Source: Blautia luti (lineage in GTDB: Bacteria; Bacillota; Clostridia; Lachnospirales; Lachnospiraceae). From it: DNA of 64,000 nt. The DNA lies in NCBI RefSeq assembly GCF_013304735.1, contig NZ_JAAITI010000017.1, forward strand, positions 16,042 to 80,041. Direction: 5' to 3'. The notes below the pieces were generated by a model, which searched no databases, had not been told where the DNA came from, and saw nothing but the letters and a program-made list of their open reading frames with translations. Position numbers and translations under genes: made by a program. Position 1 is the first letter of the stretch, and the number at the start of each line of letters is the position of its first letter. Positions 15,966 through 25,523 of the stretch are shown in pieces.

Positions 15966-18596
15966 TTAGGCGTTCTTCTTAGCGATTGCTGCCTGTGCTG
16001 CTGCAAGACGAGCGATCGGTACACGGAACGGTGAGCAGGATACATAGTCAAGTCCGATCTCGTTGCAGAACTCTACGGAAGACGGATCTCCGCCGTGCTC
16101 ACCGCAGATACCTACGTGAAGTTTCGGGTTAACCGGTTTTCCAAGCTGGATTGCCATCTTCATAAGTTTACCAACGCCAACCTGATCAAGTTTAGCGAAT
16201 GGATCGTTCTCGAAGATCTTAGCATCATAGTATGCGTTAAGGAACTTACCAGCATCATCACGGGAGAATCCGTATGTCATCTGTGTAAGGTCGTTTGTAC
16301 CGAAGCAGAAGAAGTCAGCCTCTTTAGCGATATCATCAGCTGTAAGAGCTGCTCTCGGGATCTCGATCATAGTACCAACCTCGTACTCAAGGTCAGAACC
16401 AGCTGCTTTGATCTCAGCATCTGCTGTCTCTACAACGAATTTCTTAACATATTTAAGCTCTTTGATGTCACCAACAAGCGGAATCATGATCTCCGGTTTG
16501 ATGTTCCAATCCGGATGATTCTTCTTAACGTTGATAGCTGCACGGATAACAGCGCTTGTCTGCATCTTAGCGATCTCTGGGTAAGTAACAGCAAGACGGC
16601 ATCCACGATGTCCCATCATCGGGTTGAACTCGTGAAGGGAAGCGATGATTGTCTTGATCTGCTCAACAGTCTTGCCCTGAGCGTCAGCCAGTTTCTTGAT
16701 GTCCTCTTCCTCTGTAGGAACGAACTCATGAAGTGGCGGATCAAGGAAACGGATTGTTACAGGATTTCCTTCAAGTGCCTCATAGAGTTTCTCGAAGTCT
16801 CCCTGCTGCTCCGGAAGGATCTTAGCAAGTGCTGCTTCTCTCTCCTCTACTGTCTCAGAGCAGATCATCTCACGGAATGCATCGATTCTGTTGCCCTCGA
16901 AGAACATATGCTCTGTACGGCAAAGACCGATTCCCTCTGCACCAAGCTCACGAGCTTTCTTAGCATCAGCAGGAGTATCAGCGTTTGTACGAACTTTCAT
17001 TGTTCTGTACTTGTCAGCCCATCCCATGATACGTCCGAACTCACCGGCGATCTTAGCATCTACAGTCGGGATAAGTCCGTCATAGATGTTACCTGTTGTA
17101 CCATCGATGGAGATTGCATCTCCCTCATGGAACTCTTTACCAGCAAGTGTAAATTTCTTGTTCTCCTCATCCATAGCGATGTCGCCACATCCGGATACAC
17201 AGCAGGATCCCATACCACGAGCAACTACGGCTGCGTGAGATGTCATACCACCACGAACTGTCAGGATACCCTGAGCAGCTTTCATACCTGTGATATCCTC
17301 TGGGGATGTCTCAAGACGAACAAGAACAACTTTCTCTCCTCTTGCAGCCCACTCAACAGCGTCCTCTGCAGAGAATACGATCTTACCGCAAGCAGCTCCT
17401 GGAGAAGCACCAAGACCTTTGCCCATCGGTGTAGCAGCTTTAAGAGCAGCTGCATCGAACTGCGGATGAAGAAGTGTATCAAGGTTACGAGGATCGATCA
17501 TTGCAACAGCCTCTTCCTCAGTTCTCATTCCCTCATCAACGAGGTCACAAGCAATCTTAAGGGCAGCCTGTGCAGTTCTCTTACCATTACGTGTCTGAAG
17601 CATATACAGTTTACCATGCTCTACAGTAAACTCCATATCCTGCATGTCTCTGTAATGTTTCTCAAGAGTCTCGCAAACCTGTTTGAACTGTACGAATGCT
17701 TCCGGGAACTTCTGCTCCATCTCGGAGATGTGCATAGGTGTACGAACACCTGCAACTACGTCCTCACCCTGTGCATTGGTAAGGAACTCACCGAACAGAC
17801 CGTTAGCACCTGTAGCAGGGTCACGTGTGAAGGCAACACCTGTACCACAGTCGTCACCCATGTTACCGAATGCCATCATCTGTACGTTAACAGCTGTACC
17901 CCAGGAATATGGGATATCGTTGTCACGACGATATACGTTCGCACGTGGGTTGTCCCAGGAACGGAATACGGCTTTGATCGCACCTACCAGCTGCTCCTTC
18001 GGATCAGTTGGGAAATCAGAACCGATTTTGGATTTATACTCAGCTTTGAACTGGTCAGCAAGCTCATGCAGGTCAGCAGCTGTAAGCTCAACGTCCTGCT
18101 TAACACCTCTCTTAGCTTTCATCTCATCGATGAGCTCCTCGAAGTATTTCTTACCAACTTCCATAACTACGTCAGAATACATCTGGATGAATCTTCTGTA
18201 GCAGTCCCAAGCCCAACGCTCATTGCCGGATTTCTCAGCAAGAGTGTTAACAACTTCTTCATTTAAACCAAGGTTGAGGATTGTGTCCATCATACCAGGC
18301 ATAGATGCTCTCGCACCAGAACGAACGGATACAAGCAGAGGATTTTCTTTGTCACCGAATTTCTTACCGGTAACTCCTTCCATCTTGGTAATTGCTTCCA
18401 TGATCTGAGCCATGATCTCATCGTTGATGGATCTGCCATCCTCGTAGTACTGTGTGCAGGCCTCTGTTGTGATTGTGAAGCCCTGCGGTACAGGAAGACC
18501 GAGGTTTGTCATCTCAGCAAGGTTGGCACCTTTGCCGCCCAGAAGATTTCTCATAGTAGCATTACCTTCTGTAAACATGTAAACCCATTTTGCCAT
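15966..18596 (-). CDS. ppdK: Pyruvate, phosphate dikinase
   Basis: Interconverts pyruvate, ATP and phosphate with phosphoenolpyruvate, AMP and pyrophosphate; in anaerobic Firmicutes it can run in the glycolytic direction using PPi. 876 aa, full length. N-terminal nucleotide-grasp domain (GGKGANLAEM), central swivel domain with the phospho-histidine in GGMTSHAAVVARGMG, and C-terminal PEP/pyruvate barrel with GIGLCRTEHMF and a final CGEHGGDPSSVEFC. Start ATG preceded by AGGAGGAAAATGTAAA. Monocistronic, with its own promoter and terminator. Codon use is very regular, as in highly expressed genes. No PPDK regulatory protein is adjacent. Confidence 0.97.
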   Translation of the reverse strand: MAKWVYMFTEGNATMRNLLGGKGANLAEMTNLGLPVPQGFTITTEACTQYYEDGRSINDEIMAQIMEAITKMEGVTGKKFGDKENPLLVSVRSGARASMPGMMDTILNLGLNEEVVNTLAEKSGNERWAWDCYRRFIQMYSDVVMEVGKKYFEELIDEMKAKRGVKQDVELTAADLHELADQFKAEYKSKIGSDFPTDPKEQLVGAIKAVFRSWDNPRANVYRRDNDIPYSWGTAVNVQMMAFGNMGDDCGTGVAFTRDPATGANGLFGEFLTNAQGEDVVAGVRTPMHISEMEQKFPEAFVQFKQVCETLEKHYRDMQDMEFTVEHGKLYMLQTRNGKRTAQAALKIACDLVDEGMRTEEEAVAMIDPRNLDTLLHPQFDAAALKAATPMGKGLGASPGAACGKIVFSAEDAVEWAARGEKVVLVRLETSPEDITGMKAAQGILTVRGGMTSHAAVVARGMGSCCVSGCGDIAMDEENKKFTLAGKEFHEGDAISIDGTTGNIYDGLIPTVDAKIAGEFGRIMGWADKYRTMKVRTNADTPADAKKARELGAEGIGLCRTEHMFFEGNRIDAFREMICSETVEEREAALAKILPEQQGDFEKLYEALEGNPVTIRFLDPPLHEFVPTEEEDIKKLADAQGKTVEQIKTIIASLHEFNPMMGHRGCRLAVTYPEIAKMQTSAVIRAAINVKKNHPDWNIKPEIMIPLVGDIKELKYVKKFVVETADAEIKAAGSDLEYEVGTMIEIPRAALTADDIAKEADFFCFGTNDLTQMTYGFSRDDAGKFLNAYYDAKIFENDPFAKLDQVGVGKLMKMAIQLGKPVNPKLHVGICGEHGGDPSSVEFCNEIGLDYVSCSPFRVPIARLAAAQAAIAKKNA

Positions 18597-18663
18597 TTTA
18601 CATTTTCCTCCTAATTATTGTTCTTTAAAACATAAAAAATGTATGTTTTCTACGCACATAATT

Positions 18664-18692
18664 ATTTTATAGATTTATCCTTCATTAGTCAA
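18664..18692 (-). promoter_or_regulatory. ppdK promoter
   Basis: Minus-strand TTGACT (18687-18692) and TAAAAT (18664-18669), 17-base spacer, about 70 bases before the start codon. Confidence 0.7.
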
Positions 18693-18867
18693 GGTTATTC
18701 TTCCAAAAAACAGCAATTTCTCTTGTGAAATATGACAGATTTTCCAGTTATATTTTTCACAGATTGTATTTTTCTCGTTATCATCTGAAAAATGTGCTAA
18801 AATAGAAAAAAACATGCAGCAATTCCGAGGTAATATTACCCGAATGCTGTCATACAGGAGGTTTATC

Positions 18868-19746
18868 ATGACACGAACGATTGAAAACAGCTTTCTTAAG
18901 ATTTCCGTTTCCGATCACGGTGCTGAACTCACCGGCATCTATGACAAGACTAATGACAGGGAGATCCTCTGGCAGGCAGATCCGGCTTACTGGAAACGCC
19001 ATGCGCCTGTACTTTTTCCCAACGTGGGACGTAACTACAAAGATATCTGGCGTCTGAACGGAAAGGAATATCCTTCCAGCCAGCACGGCTTTGCAAGGGA
19101 CAGCGATTTTATCTGCACGGATATCACCGATACTTCCCTTTCCTTTGTCCTTAAGTCCTCTGAAGAAACCTTGAATGTTTATCCGTTTGCTTTCGCTCTG
19201 AAGATCACCTACACTCTGAAGAAGCACGACCTGGAAGTATGCTGGGAAGTAGTTAATAATGATTCTGAAACTATGTATTTTACCATCGGCGGCCATCCGG
19301 CATTCCGTGTTCCGGTACGTGAAGGCGAATCCCAGAGTGATTACCGTCTTGCTTTTGAAGGCCTGGACACTCTTACCTATCTCCTTATCGATACGTCTGT
19401 AGGAACAGTCCTTGCTGACGAACCACATACACTTTCCCTTGAAAACGGAACCTGTTCCATTGCTCCTCATATGTTTGATAAAGACGCTCTTGTTTTTGAT
19501 AACGGCCAGATCCAAAAGGCCGGTATCCTCTTCCCGGACGGAACTCCATATCTGACACTTACCAGTGAGGGCTTCCCGAATTTCGGTATCTGGTCCGTAC
19601 CCGGTGCTCCCTTCGTATGCCTGGAGCCGTGGATGGGACGCTGTGATGACTGTGGTTTTGAAAAGCCTCTTTCCGAAAAAGCAAATATCAATGTGCTGAA
19701 ACCGGATGAGGAATTTATCAAGAGCTATCAGATCACCGTACACTGA
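18868..19746 (+). CDS. Aldose 1-epimerase family protein (LacX-like)
   Basis: Sugar mutarotase-fold protein, 292 aa, of the LacX/YeaD-like branch. Typical pieces: ENSFLKISVSDHGAEL at the N-terminus, ILWQADPAYWKRHAPVLFPNVG, FTIGGHPAFRVP with the catalytic-region His, and FGIWSVPGAPFVCLEPWMG near the end. It probably interconverts anomers of a hexose or sugar phosphate. The frame is open from 18814 but ATG 18868 has CAGGAGG at six bases. It is convergent with the alpha-galactosidase gene across a shared terminator, so its link to galactoside use is possible but not shown. Confidence 0.88.
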   Translation: MTRTIENSFLKISVSDHGAELTGIYDKTNDREILWQADPAYWKRHAPVLFPNVGRNYKDIWRLNGKEYPSSQHGFARDSDFICTDITDTSLSFVLKSSEETLNVYPFAFALKITYTLKKHDLEVCWEVVNNDSETMYFTIGGHPAFRVPVREGESQSDYRLAFEGLDTLTYLLIDTSVGTVLADEPHTLSLENGTCSIAPHMFDKDALVFDNGQIQKAGILFPDGTPYLTLTSEGFPNFGIWSVPGAPFVCLEPWMGRCDDCGFEKPLSEKANINVLKPDEEFIKSYQITVH

Positions 19747-19754
19747 GCTATGAT

Positions 19755-19812
19755 AAAAAAGATCCGCCATACATCGGCTTTTTCAGCTGTCTGTATGACG
19801 GATCCTTTTATT
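19755..19812. terminator. Bidirectional terminator between convergent genes
   Basis: AGATCCGCCATACA and TGTATGACGGATCC form a long stem with one mismatch, flanked by A-run on the left and CTTTTATTT on the right, so it can stop transcription of both the LacX-like and alpha-galactosidase genes. Confidence 0.85.
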
Positions 19813-19835
19813 TATCTTACTGTCTCAATACGCTC

Positions 19836-22016
19836 TTATTCTCTCACAAAATGATACTGATAAGCTCTGTACTCCCCAAACTCTGCAGGAAGCGGCATTC
19901 CACCATGCATCAGAGCAGCTCCGGAATAGATCCTGCCGGTAGTCTGTTCCTTATAAAGTGCACTCTCATCAAGGCCGCGAAGCTGCACATAATTCACAGT
20001 CATATTTCCATGGATCTCCTCCATGACAACATTGAGCAGAACTTCTTCCTGAGAATTTCCAACGATCTCCCATGCACAGACCTCACTCTTAAACGGATCT
20101 GTCAGGCGATAGTACCGTCCGTTCTGGATCAGTGGCGCATATTTACGGAATTCCCCGATCTGGCTGCGGACCTCATCTTTTTCTTCCTCAGTCAGCTTCA
20201 GAAGATCCAGCTCGTAGCCGAAGGTTCCGGACATGGCAACCACACCTCTGGTATGTAACGGAGTGATCCTTCCTGTCTGATGGTTCGGCACTGCAGATAC
20301 ATGTGCTCCCATGGCCGATACCGGATATCCGAAGGAAGTGCCATACTGGATCCGAAGCCTGTCAATAGCATCGGAGTTGTCGCTGCACCAGATCTGCGGT
20401 GTATAATACAGCATACCTGCGTCAAATCTTCCGCCGCCGCCGCTACAGCCCTCGATCAGAAGATCCGGATAACGGTTCACCATACGGTCCAGAAAATCGT
20501 ACAATCCCAGAACATAATCATACATTACACGTCCCTGATCCTTGGTCATTACGGAAAATACATCCATCAGGCTTCGATTCATGTCCCATTTAACGTACTC
20601 AATATTGGCATTATCCAATACCGCACTGATCTGTCCGAAGATTCCGTCTACAACTTCTTTTCTGGAAAAATCAAGTACCAGCTGATTTCTGGATCTCACT
20701 GGTTTTCTTCCCGGAATCGTAAGTGCCCAGTCCGGATGCTCGCGGTAAAGATCACTGTCCTCAGAGATCATCTCAGGCTCGATCCAGATACCGAATTTCA
20801 CTCCGAGGTCATTGACTCTTTTTACCAGTCCGCCGAGAGTCTCTCCAAGCTTCTTCTCATTGACATACCAGTCCCCAAGACCACTGTTGTCATCGTCACG
20901 TTTTCCAAACCAGCCGTCATCCAGAACCAGCATATCGATACCAAGGCTCCTTGCCTCTTTTGCCAGATTATATAAAGTCTCCCCTGTAAAATCAAAATAT
21001 GCTGCCTCCCAGCTGTTTACCAGCACCGGACGGACCTCTGTCTTATATTTACCACGGCAGATATGATGACGGATGCAGCTGTGCAGATTCTGGGAAAGAC
21101 AGTTCATTCCCTGATCTGTGTAGCTTAAGATCACCTCAGGTGCATAGAAGGTCTCCCCGGCTTCCAGCGGATACCGGAAGCACTCCTCCTGTACACCAAG
21201 GAGCATTCTTGTCTGATTGTACTGATCTTTAAGAACCTCACCCTGGAAATTTCCGCTGTATACAAAGGACATAGCATAGCAGCCTCCATGATCCTCTGTT
21301 GTGTCCTTCTCTGCCAGGATCATCATCGGATTATACTGATGGCTGGATGTGCCACGGACACTGCCGATCATCTGACTTCCATGAGCCACCGGTACTCTCT
21401 GCAGATTCCGCTCCATGGCATGTCTTCCGTAAAAAGTAAGCAGGTCATAATCTCCGTAAAGAAAATCCAGTTCTGCGGACATCACCTTGTTCACATAGAT
21501 CTTCTCACTGCTCTGATTGCGGATATAGACGCTTCTTGTAATGATATCCAGTTCCGGAAGTACACCGTAAAGAAGCATGGCCTCCACGCCGGTAGCCGGA
21601 TCCTCCAGTACGATCTCCAGAGTCTGTGCCTCATCATTATCTGCATAAACCGCCGGAAGCCCCGGAAGGCTGTATTTACCGTCACGGATAGTATAGTTCT
21701 TGTAACGCATATCACAGCTCATGCTTCCGTCACCGTTTTCCAGCATCAGTGATGCACTGCGGAAATCTCCGTTTCCGTAGCAGGAAAGCTCCTGTGGAAG
21801 AGAGTCCATGGAATAGGTTCTGTCTGTTCCCGCATCATAGGGATTTCCGGAAAATCCTCTGTCATAGTAGGTCAGAAGATAATCCATGCAGCCTTCTGCC
21901 TTTTTACCATAATAGAGATGAAGAAGAAATCCGTACTGATCCACCTGCATCTGATATGTAGTTTCTTTTGTCTGCAGGGTAAACGTTCTGTCTTTCTCGC
22001 AGTAGATGATTCCCAT
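19836..22016 (-). CDS. aga: Alpha-galactosidase, GH36
   Basis: Hydrolyses terminal alpha-1,6-galactose from melibiose, raffinose and related sugars in the cytoplasm (no signal peptide). 726 aa, full length for GH36. N-terminal beta-sandwich, then the barrel with LVLDDGWFGKRDDDNSGLGD, GIWIEPEMISEDS, the nucleophile Asp in YVKWDMNRS and the acid/base Asp in WCSDNSDAIDRL, preceded by EGCSGGGGRFD. AAGGAGG sits eight bases before ATG 22016. Last gene of the ABC transporter operon controlled by the divergent AraC regulator. Confidence 0.96.
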   Translation of the reverse strand: MGIIYCEKDRTFTLQTKETTYQMQVDQYGFLLHLYYGKKAEGCMDYLLTYYDRGFSGNPYDAGTDRTYSMDSLPQELSCYGNGDFRSASLMLENGDGSMSCDMRYKNYTIRDGKYSLPGLPAVYADNDEAQTLEIVLEDPATGVEAMLLYGVLPELDIITRSVYIRNQSSEKIYVNKVMSAELDFLYGDYDLLTFYGRHAMERNLQRVPVAHGSQMIGSVRGTSSHQYNPMMILAEKDTTEDHGGCYAMSFVYSGNFQGEVLKDQYNQTRMLLGVQEECFRYPLEAGETFYAPEVILSYTDQGMNCLSQNLHSCIRHHICRGKYKTEVRPVLVNSWEAAYFDFTGETLYNLAKEARSLGIDMLVLDDGWFGKRDDDNSGLGDWYVNEKKLGETLGGLVKRVNDLGVKFGIWIEPEMISEDSDLYREHPDWALTIPGRKPVRSRNQLVLDFSRKEVVDGIFGQISAVLDNANIEYVKWDMNRSLMDVFSVMTKDQGRVMYDYVLGLYDFLDRMVNRYPDLLIEGCSGGGGRFDAGMLYYTPQIWCSDNSDAIDRLRIQYGTSFGYPVSAMGAHVSAVPNHQTGRITPLHTRGVVAMSGTFGYELDLLKLTEEEKDEVRSQIGEFRKYAPLIQNGRYYRLTDPFKSEVCAWEIVGNSQEEVLLNVVMEEIHGNMTVNYVQLRGLDESALYKEQTTGRIYSGAALMHGGMPLPAEFGEYRAYQYHFVRE

Positions 22017-22043
22017 ATGTGAATCCTCCTTTTTCTTGTGTTT

Positions 22044-22886
22044 TTATTTTACGGCACCGTTTACAACACCATTTAAAATGTGCTTCTGGCAGATCAGATA
22101 AAACAGAAGGATCGGAAGCAGTGCCAGCAGATAAGAGGCAAACGCAAGGTTATAGTTTGTTCCGAACTGAGTCTGGAAATTCAGCTGTGCCAGGGGCAAT
22201 GTGGTTCCACCCGTAGATCCGGACATGATAACCAGTGGAGTCATAACATCATTCCAGGTTCCAAGTGCTGTCAGAACTGCCACTGTGGCATGCATCGGCT
22301 TCATGATCGGAAAGATGATCTTCCAATATGTTTTCCAGGTGCTGGCTCCATCCACACAGGCCGCCTCCTCAAGGGCCATTGGAATGTTTGTCAGATATCC
22401 GGAATAAAGAAGCACGTTCATAGGCATATAAAATACCGTATAAAGAATGATCACACCGACTTTGTTATCAAGGCCCATCTCAGCAGTCTGCTTTACAAGC
22501 GGCATCATCAGGATAGCAAACGGAACAAACATACCGCTCACTACATAGAGATAGATAAATTTATAAAATTTACTTCTCTTGTTTCTGGCTATAGCATAAC
22601 CTAAAAGTGAATGAATTACAATAGCAAGAACCACTGTGATCACAGTGATCAATACACTGTTTCCAAGAGAATGCCAGAAGTCTGTTACCTCCATAGCTTC
22701 CCTGAAATTGGCAAGACTGAATTTCTCTGGCAGAGACAGGATCCCGGCTACACTGTTGGTCATCTCTGTCGGCTGCTTGAATGCGATCACAATTGTCATA
22801 TAAAGCGGAAATACCACTGTGATAAGGCCAAGGATCAGAAGGATCGTTATCGGCCAGTTCGCTTTTTCTCTTACTTTCGTTTTCAT
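22044..22886 (-). CDS. Sugar ABC transporter permease (MsmG/MalG type)
   Basis: Inner-membrane subunit of a CUT1 sugar importer, 280 aa, six predicted helices, with the EAA loop EEAACVDGASTWKTYWKIIFP that contacts the ATPase. The start overlaps the stop of the preceding permease by one base (TAATG). Partner of the next permease and lipoprotein; the ATPase is not encoded here and is probably a shared MsmK-like protein elsewhere. Substrate inferred as alpha-galactosides from the GH36 gene. Confidence 0.93.
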   Translation of the reverse strand: MKTKVREKANWPITILLILGLITVVFPLYMTIVIAFKQPTEMTNSVAGILSLPEKFSLANFREAMEVTDFWHSLGNSVLITVITVVLAIVIHSLLGYAIARNKRSKFYKFIYLYVVSGMFVPFAILMMPLVKQTAEMGLDNKVGVIILYTVFYMPMNVLLYSGYLTNIPMALEEAACVDGASTWKTYWKIIFPIMKPMHATVAVLTALGTWNDVMTPLVIMSGSTGGTTLPLAQLNFQTQFGTNYNLAFASYLLALLPILLFYLICQKHILNGVVNGAVK

Positions 22887-23764
22887 TACAGCTGCTCCTC
22901 CTTTTTCCCTGTGATAGTCAACTGCATTGCAGAAATGATCACGATCACAATAAAGAATATAACCGCATTGGCACTCTGGAATCCAAACTGTCCTCCACTC
23001 ATACCATTGTTATAGATCAGGTAAGAAATAGATTCTGTACTCTGTGCAGGACCACCCTTTGTCAAAGCCATGATCTGATCAAATACCATCAGGAAGTTTT
23101 TCACACAGAGAACCATGTTGATGCTGAAAAACGGAACGATCAGCGGGAATGTCAGGTAACGGAACTTGCTGAATCCGGTAGCACCATCAATAGCGCCTGC
23201 TTCGTATACATCCTCCGGCACTGTCTGAAGACCGGAAATGTAGATGATCGTATTCATTGCAATGGACTGCCATGCACACACGATCACGATGGCAACCCAT
23301 GCCAGGCTCGTACTGGAAAGCATGCTGGAAGACAATGTTTTATTTCCGATCATCTTTCCGAATGCAGGCAGGATATATGTAAAGAAATAATTGAAAATAT
23401 ATCCTACGACCAGTGCGCCAAGTACATTAGGAATAAAATAAGCTCCACGCAGTGCACTCTTGAAACGGATCTTGCTATTCAGTCCAAGTGCCAGGATCAG
23501 GCTGAGTACATTCGTTACGATAGTTGCCACGATGGCCAGCTTAAAGGTAAACAGATAGGAACCGCCAACACGGCTGTCTGTAAAAAGATCCTTATAGTTT
23601 CGAAGTCCTACCCAGTCATAGCTTCCATAGCCTTTAAAGTTCGTAAAGCTGTAGATCACACCCTTGATCAGAGGCAGTGTGTTAAAGCAGAAAAATAATG
23701 CCACGATCGGAATGGTGATCAGAAGAAAGGTCAGCTTTCTTCCACTCATAGATTTTTTTCCCAT
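22886..23764 (-). CDS. Sugar ABC transporter permease (MsmF/MalF type)
   Basis: 292-aa CUT1 permease with six helices and the EAA loop DVYEAGAIDGATGFSKFRYLTFP. Begins MGKKSMSGRKLTFLLITIPIVALFF. It follows the lipoprotein gene by two bases and has an AAGGAG site. Forms the channel heterodimer with the downstream permease. Confidence 0.93.
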   Translation of the reverse strand: MGKKSMSGRKLTFLLITIPIVALFFCFNTLPLIKGVIYSFTNFKGYGSYDWVGLRNYKDLFTDSRVGGSYLFTFKLAIVATIVTNVLSLILALGLNSKIRFKSALRGAYFIPNVLGALVVGYIFNYFFTYILPAFGKMIGNKTLSSSMLSSTSLAWVAIVIVCAWQSIAMNTIIYISGLQTVPEDVYEAGAIDGATGFSKFRYLTFPLIVPFFSINMVLCVKNFLMVFDQIMALTKGGPAQSTESISYLIYNNGMSGGQFGFQSANAVIFFIVIVIISAMQLTITGKKEEQL

Positions 23765-23766
23765 GA

Positions 23767-25062
23767 TCAGTTCTCTCCTTCCCCGTTCTTCTCCTCATAG
23801 TCCTGTACTTTACGGATAATGTCACGGTTATATCTTGTCCAGTCTGTATCAAATTTTTTCAGGAATGCATCTTTATCCTTTTTCATCAGGAAGGTCTGGA
23901 TCTGTGCATCCACAGCCATCTCTGTAGGATAATAATGATCCTGGTAGTCGGCCATCCTTCCCTCTTCTATATATTCCTTCATACCATCCAGAGTAGAGGG
24001 AAGTGTGAAATCACCCTCTTTACAGGGAACTGCCTTCTGGTCATCCAGATATGTCTGTATATTCTCATCCTCAAGAAGGAAATCCAGCACTTCATATGCA
24101 GCTTCCTTATTCTCACAGTTATCCATCACACAGAACTGAAGGTCAACTCCGGAATTCAGTTTGTTTTCTGACGGATCATTGCTTGCCGGTGTTACAAAAG
24201 AATCAATATCCATATCCGGATTTACACTCTGGATCTGCGGGATCGCATAGCTTCCGATGGGATACATGGCAGCCTCCCCTTTTGCAAAAGCGGTGCAGGC
24301 TCCATTGTAATCATAGGCAAAGGGATCATCCGGTCCATACTGGATAAGCTCCAGCATACGGTCTGCTACTTCCTTATACTCTTTTGCAAAAGTAGTGTTT
24401 CCCTGGTTTACCTGGCGGCATACATCGGCTGGTGCAAGATCTACCGCAATAGAATTCCACGGTGCAAGACAGGTCCAGGTATCTTTAAATCCGAAATAAA
24501 GCGGCTGGATACCTGCATCCTGAATTTCCTGGCAAAGGCTCATAAATTCATCCCATGTAGTCGGGATCTGCCAGCCATGCTCCTTGAAAAGCTCACGATT
24601 GTAAAGGATTCCGGCGGCATTGGCCACGTAAGGAACCGCATAGACTCCGTCTTCCGGAACGAATTCCAGCGCTTTATCAATTTCTTTATATGCATCTTTG
24701 ATCGAATCCAGTCCCTGATAATCGGAAATATCCATCAGCATATCAGAATCAATAAAATTGGAAAAGTTAACATCGCCTCCGATTCCAATGATATCCGGAT
24801 TATCCTCACGGATAAATCTTGTCTTCAATACAGTCATAGCATCGTTTGGTGATTCGATGGTAAGATGGATATCATCATGAGTGGCATTGAATTTTTCTTC
24901 CAGTTTTTCAAATGCCTTAACCGCTTCCGGTTTATACTGCACAAGTTCGATCTCTGTCTTTCCGCTGTCCTTTTTACCTGTGCCGCATCCGCTCAATGTA
25001 ACGGAAGCTGCCATGGTAAAGGCAAGTCCCATACAGAGGATCCATTTACTTCTGTTGCGCAT
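23767..25062 (-). CDS. Sugar ABC transporter substrate-binding lipoprotein
   Basis: 431-aa extracellular solute-binding protein (family 1). A lipoprotein signal with lipobox LSGC (Cys about residue 27) anchors it to the membrane. Typical features include DIIGIGGDVNFSNF, the hinge region YAVPYVANAAGILYN and KGEAAMYPIGSYA. The open frame extends to 25110, but ATG 25062 is preceded by GGAAGGAG and by the right signal peptide. First gene of the operon; it presumably binds raffinose, melibiose or a related alpha-galactoside. Confidence 0.93.
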   Translation of the reverse strand: MRNRSKWILCMGLAFTMAASVTLSGCGTGKKDSGKTEIELVQYKPEAVKAFEKLEEKFNATHDDIHLTIESPNDAMTVLKTRFIREDNPDIIGIGGDVNFSNFIDSDMLMDISDYQGLDSIKDAYKEIDKALEFVPEDGVYAVPYVANAAGILYNRELFKEHGWQIPTTWDEFMSLCQEIQDAGIQPLYFGFKDTWTCLAPWNSIAVDLAPADVCRQVNQGNTTFAKEYKEVADRMLELIQYGPDDPFAYDYNGACTAFAKGEAAMYPIGSYAIPQIQSVNPDMDIDSFVTPASNDPSENKLNSGVDLQFCVMDNCENKEAAYEVLDFLLEDENIQTYLDDQKAVPCKEGDFTLPSTLDGMKEYIEEGRMADYQDHYYPTEMAVDAQIQTFLMKKDKDAFLKKFDTDWTRYNRDIIRKVQDYEEKNGEGEN

Positions 25063-25177
25063 CTTGTAATGCTCCTTCCTTTTCCTTTTATTTGATAAGT
25101 CGGATATCACCCATTTAACTGATATGGCTATCCGGGTTCTCCAATACTTATTCTCTGGTTTCTTTTTTCTGAAAGCT

Positions 25178-25206
25178 ATTTTAACATAGCTTTATGCTTG
25201 CATAAA
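25178..25206 (-). promoter_or_regulatory. Promoter and palindromic operator of the alpha-galactoside operon
   Basis: Minus-strand TAAAAT (25178-25183), preceded by TG one base further up as an extended -10, lies 17 bases from a poor -35, TTTATG (25201-25206). The -35 is part of a perfect palindrome TTTATGC TT GCATAAA (25191-25206). A weak -35 covered by a dyad fits activation by the adjacent AraC-type regulator; binding is inference. Confidence 0.5.
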
Positions 25207-25523
25207 TAGCAGTGTTTTTCTTGTTTTATACCAAAATGCAATTTTTCTCTGTCTTCATTAAAGTCATCTAGCATTTTGATATATTCTATACCTATATCAC
25301 TACTTTTATCTAAAATTAGTATATTCCTGATTCATCGAAAATCAATAGGTTTCTCGCAAAACTTAATTTTCTCACAAAGTTTTCTCGATTATTTTTCTCT
25401 TTTTTGTATATTTTACAGGCTGTTTTTGTAATTGCATTTTTATACATATGTTGAAGTTCCCTGCTGTTTTAATATATAATGTTACTGAAACCAGACAAAA
25501 TCATGCGCCTAAAGGATAAAAAT
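25207..25523. other. AT-rich divergent regulatory region
   Basis: No gene is seen in this stretch. It is strongly AT-rich with T-tracts and must contain the promoter of the AraC gene; TTAATATATAATG near 25470-25480 is a possible -10 region. No convincing RNA structure found. Confidence 0.4.

Noticed and set aside
16095..18266. Long plus-strand open frame of 723 codons
   Set aside because: It is the antisense of ppdK, with Cys/Ser/Leu-rich composition typical of a shadow frame and no ribosome site.
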